Shown one piece after another: positions 28,771 through 32,281 of a DNA stretch of 32,281 bases (its first letter is position 1; each line of letters begins with the position of its first letter). The DNA lies in contig JAKPEG010000196.1 in the NCBI GenBank assembly GCA_029552065.1, positions 1-32,281 of the forward strand. The letters run 5' to 3'. Position numbers and translations under genes: made by a program. This stretch comes from Actinomycetes bacterium. Its GTDB lineage: Bacteria; Actinomycetota; Actinomycetes; Actinomycetales; Dermatophilaceae. The notes below the pieces were generated by a model, which saw nothing but the letters and a program-made list of their open reading frames with translations, did no database searches and was not told the origin of the DNA.

Positions 28771-29460
28771 ATGGCCAAAGACCACGAGCTCACGATCGAC
28801 GCGGCGGGGACGCGGTGGGATCGGATCGGGGTGAAGACCCATCTCATCGGCATCCTCGAGCCACTCGATCCCATCATCGAGAGCCAGGTCGTCCCGCTCT
28901 ATCGCGCCGGGGACTGGATCGCGATCTCGGAGAAGGTCGTCACCATCTCCCAGGGCCGGGTCGTCCACATCGACGTCGTCAAGGCCTCGCCGCTGGCCAA
29001 GTTCATCGTCAAGGGCGTGAAGAAGTACGACAACGACATCGGATACTCGCGCCCCGAGAAGATGCAGGTGGCGATCTGGCAGACCGGATACCTGCGGATG
29101 ATGGCCGCGATGGTCGGCGGGGCGGTCACGCGGGTGTTCGGACGCCACGGTGACTTCTACCGGATCGCCGGCAACCGGATCTCCGAGATCGACGGTTTCA
29201 ACCCCGACGCCCTCGCGCCGTTCGACGAGTTCGCGATGATCGGCCCGGCCCGGCCGGACGACTACTGCCAGCGGATCGAGGACAGCTATGGCGTCCCGAC
29301 CGTCATCATCGACGGCAACAACATCAACGTCGAGGTCCTCGGCGCGAGCCGCGGCGTGCCGGTGACCCGCGCGCAGGCCCGCGCGATCCTGCTGGACAAC
29401 CCCATGGGGCAGGACGACGAGATGACCCCGATCATGCTCGTCCGCCGGCACCCCGACTGA
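28771..29460 (+). CDS. CofE-like (F420-0:gamma-glutamyl ligase family) protein
   Basis: This 229-residue protein contains an early KTHLIGILEPLDPIIES segment, the AISEKVVTISQGRVVHID motif characteristic of the CofE/FbiB ligase family, and a late VIIDGNNINVEVLGAS block. True F420 ligases add glutamates to F420-0 using GTP. This protein lacks an attached FbiB-type nitroreductase domain, and no other F420 gene is nearby, so it may act on a different acceptor. It follows asnB by 5 bp with no promoter between them, implying one transcript and perhaps one pathway. Family assignment is moderately secure; the reaction is inferred. Confidence 0.75.
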   Translation: MAKDHELTIDAAGTRWDRIGVKTHLIGILEPLDPIIESQVVPLYRAGDWIAISEKVVTISQGRVVHIDVVKASPLAKFIVKGVKKYDNDIGYSRPEKMQVAIWQTGYLRMMAAMVGGAVTRVFGRHGDFYRIAGNRISEIDGFNPDALAPFDEFAMIGPARPDDYCQRIEDSYGVPTVIIDGNNINVEVLGASRGVPVTRAQARAILLDNPMGQDDEMTPIMLVRRHPD

Positions 29461-29497
29461 CCGTCCCGACTGACCCGTCCCGGCGGGCCCGGCCCGC

Positions 29498-30271
29498 TCA
29501 GTCCACGGGGAAGACGGCGTCGGCGGGTGGCTCACCCGGCCGCAGGGGCGCGGCCGGCTCGGCGAACCGCTCGATGCCCAGCGATCGACGCACGACCCGC
29601 TCGGGCAACCGGGTGAGCAGGTCCACGTTGCGGGGCACCGGTCCGTCGGAGTGCAACTGCGACGCGTGCGCGCGGATCGCCCGGCGCTTGCGGTCGAGGT
29701 ATGCCGTGGTGTCGAGCACGTGGGTGACCGGCGCCGGGGTCTCCAGCCGCACATGCCGGGGTTTCATCACCCGGGCGACGCGGGGGGAGACCGCCACCTC
29801 GAGCAGTCGCACACCCGGCGCGAGTTCGGCAGCCCGCCGGCCGACCCGATGCACCTGGACGTGGTCGGGATGGCCGTAGCCGCCGTTGATGTCGTAGGAG
29901 AGCAGCACGTCGACCGACTCCTCGCGCAGCAGCTCGGCGACCGCGGCGGCGACCTCGTCGACGTCCGCCCGGACGAAGCGCACCTGCCCGGGCGGGTCGG
30001 GGAGGACCCGCGGTCCCAGGCCGCTGTCGGCATAGCTCAGCTGCTCGACCCGGGCGACCCCGAGGATCGCGGCGCTCGCCCGCAACTCGGCCGCACGCAC
30101 GGCGGCGAGTTCACCGGCATACCGGCCGGAGGTGAGCCCGAGCGCTCCGTCGGTCGCGGTGACGAGGACCACCCGGTGACCCTCGTCGGCGGCGCGCGCG
30201 AGGGTGCCCCCGGTGAGCAGGGCCTCGTCGTCGGGGTGCGCGTGCAGGGCGAGCAGGGTTCGAGGGGCCAT
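29498..30271 (-). CDS. PIG-L family N-acetylglucosaminyl deacetylase-like protein
   Basis: This 257-residue zinc-dependent deacetylase has the N-terminal HAHPDDE motif (about residues 10-16) and the downstream GGYGHPDHVQVHR motif (about 129-141), which supply metal ligands and the catalytic Asp. The family removes acetyl from GlcNAc-inositol-type glycoconjugates (as in mycothiol or GPI-like lipids) or from antibiotics. It is divergent from a GT4 glycosyltransferase with only 17 bp between starts, so the two may be co-controlled and act on the same glycoconjugate. On this strand CATACT lies 8 nt before the ATG at 30271. Specific substrate unknown. Confidence 0.9.
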   Translation of the reverse strand: MAPRTLLALHAHPDDEALLTGGTLARAADEGHRVVLVTATDGALGLTSGRYAGELAAVRAAELRASAAILGVARVEQLSYADSGLGPRVLPDPPGQVRFVRADVDEVAAAVAELLREESVDVLLSYDINGGYGHPDHVQVHRVGRRAAELAPGVRLLEVAVSPRVARVMKPRHVRLETPAPVTHVLDTTAYLDRKRRAIRAHASQLHSDGPVPRNVDLLTRLPERVVRRSLGIERFAEPAAPLRPGEPPADAVFPVD

Positions 30272-30279
30272 CGTGGGAG

Positions 30280-30285
30280 AGTATG
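30280..30285 (-). promoter_or_regulatory. -10 box of leaderless PIG-L gene promoter
   Basis: On the minus strand CATACT is followed by 8 nt and the ATG at 30271, the same geometry as at the nucleoside hydrolase. The box is part of a CGGCATAC word. Confidence 0.4.
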
Positions 30286-30288
30286 CCG

Positions 30289-31413
30289 GTGCGGATCGCC
30301 ATGCTCACCGACTGCTACCTGCCGCGCCTCGGGGGGATCGAGGTCCAGGTCCACGACCTCACCGCCCGGCTCGTCGCGCGTGGGCACGAGGTCGAGGTGT
30401 TCACGCTCACCCCGGGGTCGGTGGGCTACCGCGAGACCGAGCTCGTCGACGGGGTCGAGGTGCACCGGCTCGGGGTCAACCTGCCCCGCCAGCTGCTCGT
30501 CAACCCGCTCGCGACGCGTGGCCTGGGCAAGGCGCTGGCCGGCTTCGACGTCGCCCACGTGCACATGGGCGTGGTGAGCCCCTTCGCCAGCGACTGCGGC
30601 TTCCTCGTCACTCGGATCGGGCTGCCCACGACGATGACCTGGCACTCGGTGCTCCACAAGATCGAGACACCCGTCTCGCTCCTCGGGATCGTCCGCCGGT
30701 GGGCGGAGGCGGGCGTGGCGATGAATGCCGTGTCCGAGGTCGCCGCGGCACCCCTGCGGCGGGTCGTCCGCGGACGCCAGGTCACGGTGCTGCCCAACGG
30801 AATCGACGTCGAAGCCTGGCGCGCACCCGCTCGTCCGCTGCTCGAGGACGGGGTCGTGCGCTTCGTCACGGCGATGCGGCTGGCCGCCCGGAAGAGACCG
30901 CTCGCACTCGTCGAACTCATGGCGCGGGTGCGTTCGGCGGCGCCACGTGCCGACGTCCGGTTGGAGATCCTCGGCGACGGGCCCGACCGGGCCAAGCTCG
31001 AGCGGGCCATCGCCGAGCGGGACGCTCAGGGCTGGGTGACGCTCGCGGGCCGGGTGCCGCGCGAGGTCGTCAAGGCACGGTATGCCGTGAGCGACGTCTA
31101 CGTCTCACCCGCCGTGCTCGAGTCCTTCGGTATCGCGGCGCTCGAGGCCCGCACCCTGGGCCTGCCGGTCGTCGGTCGCGCCGGGTCGGGGGTCTCGGAG
31201 TTCGTCCGCGACGACGTCAACGGCTTCCTCGCCGCCGACGACGACGAGATGGTCGCCCGGCTCACCACGCTCGCCGTGCACCCGTCGGTGCGGCAGCGAA
31301 TGGCGGCATACAACCGCTCGGTGCCACCGACGCAGGACTGGTCGCGGGTCGTCGAGCTGGCCGAGGCGGAATATGCGCGGGCGATCGCGGCCGGGGGGCG
31401 CGCCGCCGGGTGA
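30289..31413 (+). CDS. Glycosyltransferase family 4
   Basis: This 374-residue GT-B glycosyltransferase starts with RIAMLTDCYLPRLGGIEVQVHDLTARL, the acceptor-side Rossmann half. The nucleotide-sugar half contains ILGDGPDRAKLE, LAGRVPREVVKARYAVSDVYVSPAVLESFGIAALEA (the GT4 EX7E region, about residues 252-290) and GSGVSEFV. Such enzymes transfer mannose, glucose or GlcNAc from NDP- or GDP-sugars to lipids or glycans at the cytoplasmic membrane. I choose the GTG at 30289, 8 nt after GGGAGA, over an ATG two codons upstream. It is divergent from the PIG-L deacetylase and overlaps the Nudix gene (GTGA). Donor and acceptor are unknown. Confidence 0.9.
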   Translation: MRIAMLTDCYLPRLGGIEVQVHDLTARLVARGHEVEVFTLTPGSVGYRETELVDGVEVHRLGVNLPRQLLVNPLATRGLGKALAGFDVAHVHMGVVSPFASDCGFLVTRIGLPTTMTWHSVLHKIETPVSLLGIVRRWAEAGVAMNAVSEVAAAPLRRVVRGRQVTVLPNGIDVEAWRAPARPLLEDGVVRFVTAMRLAARKRPLALVELMARVRSAAPRADVRLEILGDGPDRAKLERAIAERDAQGWVTLAGRVPREVVKARYAVSDVYVSPAVLESFGIAALEARTLGLPVVGRAGSGVSEFVRDDVNGFLAADDDEMVARLTTLAVHPSVRQRMAAYNRSVPPTQDWSRVVELAEAEYARAIAAGGRAAG

Positions 31414-32108
31414 ACGAGATCCGGGTGAGCGAGATCCGGGTGCGTGCCCACGACGGTGCCGGCCGGGTCCTGCTCGACCGGCCGCTCGGGCATGGCGAGC
31501 ATCCGGTCGACACGATGTGGCGCGCAGGCCTGCGTGTGCTCGAGGAGACGGGGGTGGAGCACGATCCGACCAAGGGATGCACGACCCTGCTCGTCGACGC
31601 GGTCCCGCTGACCGACGCAGATCCTGCGCCGACCACCCGGATGCCCGGCCGCGACGCCCACCTCGTCGTGCACCCGGGGGAGGTGCCCGTGTCGGTGCAG
31701 CGGTTGGCGGTGGCGGCCCTGGTCCGCAGCTCGCGCGGCGTCCTGCTCGCCCAACTGTCGGCCCGGACCAATCTCGCGGGGTGGTGGACCCTGCCCGGAG
31801 GGGGTGTCGACCCGGGGGAGACGCCGATCGCCGCCCTTCACCGCGAGGTGTTCGAGGAGACTGGGCAGCGGATCGACCCGACGGGCTACCTCACGACCCT
31901 CGTCGCCCATTGGGTCGGCCGAGCCCCGGATGGTCGCCTCGAGGACTTCCACGCCGTGCGGCTCGTCTTCGCCGCCGACTGCCCGGATCCGGTCGACCCG
32001 GTCGTCCACGACGTCGACGGGACGACGTCGGCGGCCTCCTGGGTGTCACTCGACGCATTGGACGGCTGGCCGCTGGCAGCGGACGCCCGGCGGCTCCTGC
32101 GGGGGTGA
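31410..32108 (+). CDS. Nudix hydrolase domain protein
   Basis: This 232-residue protein has a complete Nudix box, GGGVDPGETPIAALHREVFEETGQ (about residues 131-154), with the REVFEETG metal-binding core. It lies in a C-terminal Nudix domain that begins near VQRLAVAALVRSSRGVLLAQ. The first 90 residues are a separate region with no recognised domain. Nudix enzymes hydrolyse nucleoside diphosphates linked to another group; a nucleotide-sugar or oxidised nucleotide is possible given the glycosyltransferase upstream. The GTG at 31410 overlaps the glycosyltransferase stop by 4 bp, so they are translationally coupled. It converges with a membrane-protein gene at the right edge. Confidence 0.88.
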   Translation: MNEIRVSEIRVRAHDGAGRVLLDRPLGHGEHPVDTMWRAGLRVLEETGVEHDPTKGCTTLLVDAVPLTDADPAPTTRMPGRDAHLVVHPGEVPVSVQRLAVAALVRSSRGVLLAQLSARTNLAGWWTLPGGGVDPGETPIAALHREVFEETGQRIDPTGYLTTLVAHWVGRAPDGRLEDFHAVRLVFAADCPDPVDPVVHDVDGTTSAASWVSLDALDGWPLAADARRLLRG

Positions 32109-32139
32109 GCCGTCAGCGGCGGTGACGACGCACGCGGCG

Positions 32140-32281
32140 TCAGCGCCGGCGGCGACGGCGGCGCAGCAGGCCCACCTGCCCGGCGAGCACGAGGACAAGC
32201 CCGGCGACGACGAGCGCCCCGGGACCCAGCCGGGCCAGCTCGATGCTCGGCAGTCCGAGCGCGGTCCAGCACACGGCGATC
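32140..32281 (-). CDS. C-terminal end of a membrane protein (5' end outside window)
   Basis: On the minus strand a frame open from the window edge ends with TGA at 32142-32140. About 46 residues are visible: a short segment containing LPSIELARLGPG, one hydrophobic stretch (ALVVAGLVLVLAGQVGLL), then a run of arginines. A terminal membrane helix plus Arg tail is typical of sortase-anchored or other type I membrane proteins, but no LPxTG is present in the visible part. Family unknown. The 31-bp gap to the convergent Nudix gene shows no clear terminator. Confidence 0.55.
   Translation of the reverse strand, partial: IAVCWTALGLPSIELARLGPGALVVAGLVLVLAGQVGLLRRRRRRR

Noticed and set aside
28771-29460. 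Part of an F420 biosynthesis cluster
   Set aside because: No CofC, CofD, FbiC or nitroreductase-domain partner is present; only the ligase family resemblance supports it.
32140-32281. LPxTG sortase signal in the edge membrane protein
   Set aside because: The visible LPSIE does not match LPxTG; only the helix and Arg tail are suggestive.

Overview
The window reads as a compact, high-GC (about 70% by eye) actinobacterial chromosome segment. It carries 29 genes, whole or partial, with very short gaps and many 1-8 nt overlaps. The order tsaD, groES-groL1, whiB3-like, sigD-like with its anti-sigma factor, guaB, guaB3 and a ChoD-like oxidoreductase matches the Mycobacterium tuberculosis Rv3419c-Rv3409c neighbourhood as I remember it. 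Gene content and style (DUF222/HNH protein, lldP-lutABC, SURF1-DUF3817-guaA, GTG starts) fit a free-living Micrococcales member. Intrasporangiaceae/Dermatophilaceae is my best guess and is inferred only. I see no rRNA, tRNA, CRISPR array or insertion sequence, and no gene-free stretch longer than 300 bases.

Region 1 (1-3826): the 3' end of tsaD; a coupled nucleoside hydrolase and ribokinase pair for nucleoside salvage; a convergent THUMP-like methyltransferase; and a short ORF that looks like the tail of a CaiB-type CoA-transferase. Region 2 (3811-7960): groES-groL under a promoter bracketed by two CIRCE (HrcA) operators, a WhiB3-like iron-sulfur regulator, and a SigD-like sigma factor coupled to a membrane anti-sigma factor. 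Region 3 (7991-14045): guaB, guaB3, then an aldehyde dehydrogenase and a GMC oxidoreductase overlapping head to tail.

Region 4 (14092-21589) holds accessory genes: a DUF222/HNH protein and a complete L-lactate module. The module has a divergent FadR-type regulator, lactate permease and LutABC, with two TGGTCTGACC operators at the promoter and unusual tandem repeats. Region 5 (21573-25281): a start-less coding remnant, SURF1, DUF3817, and a two-gene class III extradiol dioxygenase (LigB/LigA) divergent from a LysR regulator. Region 6 (25279-32281): guaA, a glutamine-dependent asparagine synthetase followed 5 bp later by a CofE-like ligase, a PIG-L deacetylase divergent from a GT4 glycosyltransferase, a Nudix protein, and the C-terminus of a membrane protein cut by the window edge.

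The most unusual signal is not a gene. The octamer CGGCATAC / GTATGCCG occurs 35 times by eye in 32 kb (about one expected from base composition). It lies on both strands and in all coding phases and forces otherwise rare codons. Its density resembles that of a DNA uptake sequence or another genome-wide signature word. A second recurring pattern is a -10 box set 6-8 nt before the start codon of several genes, which suggests widespread leaderless transcription.
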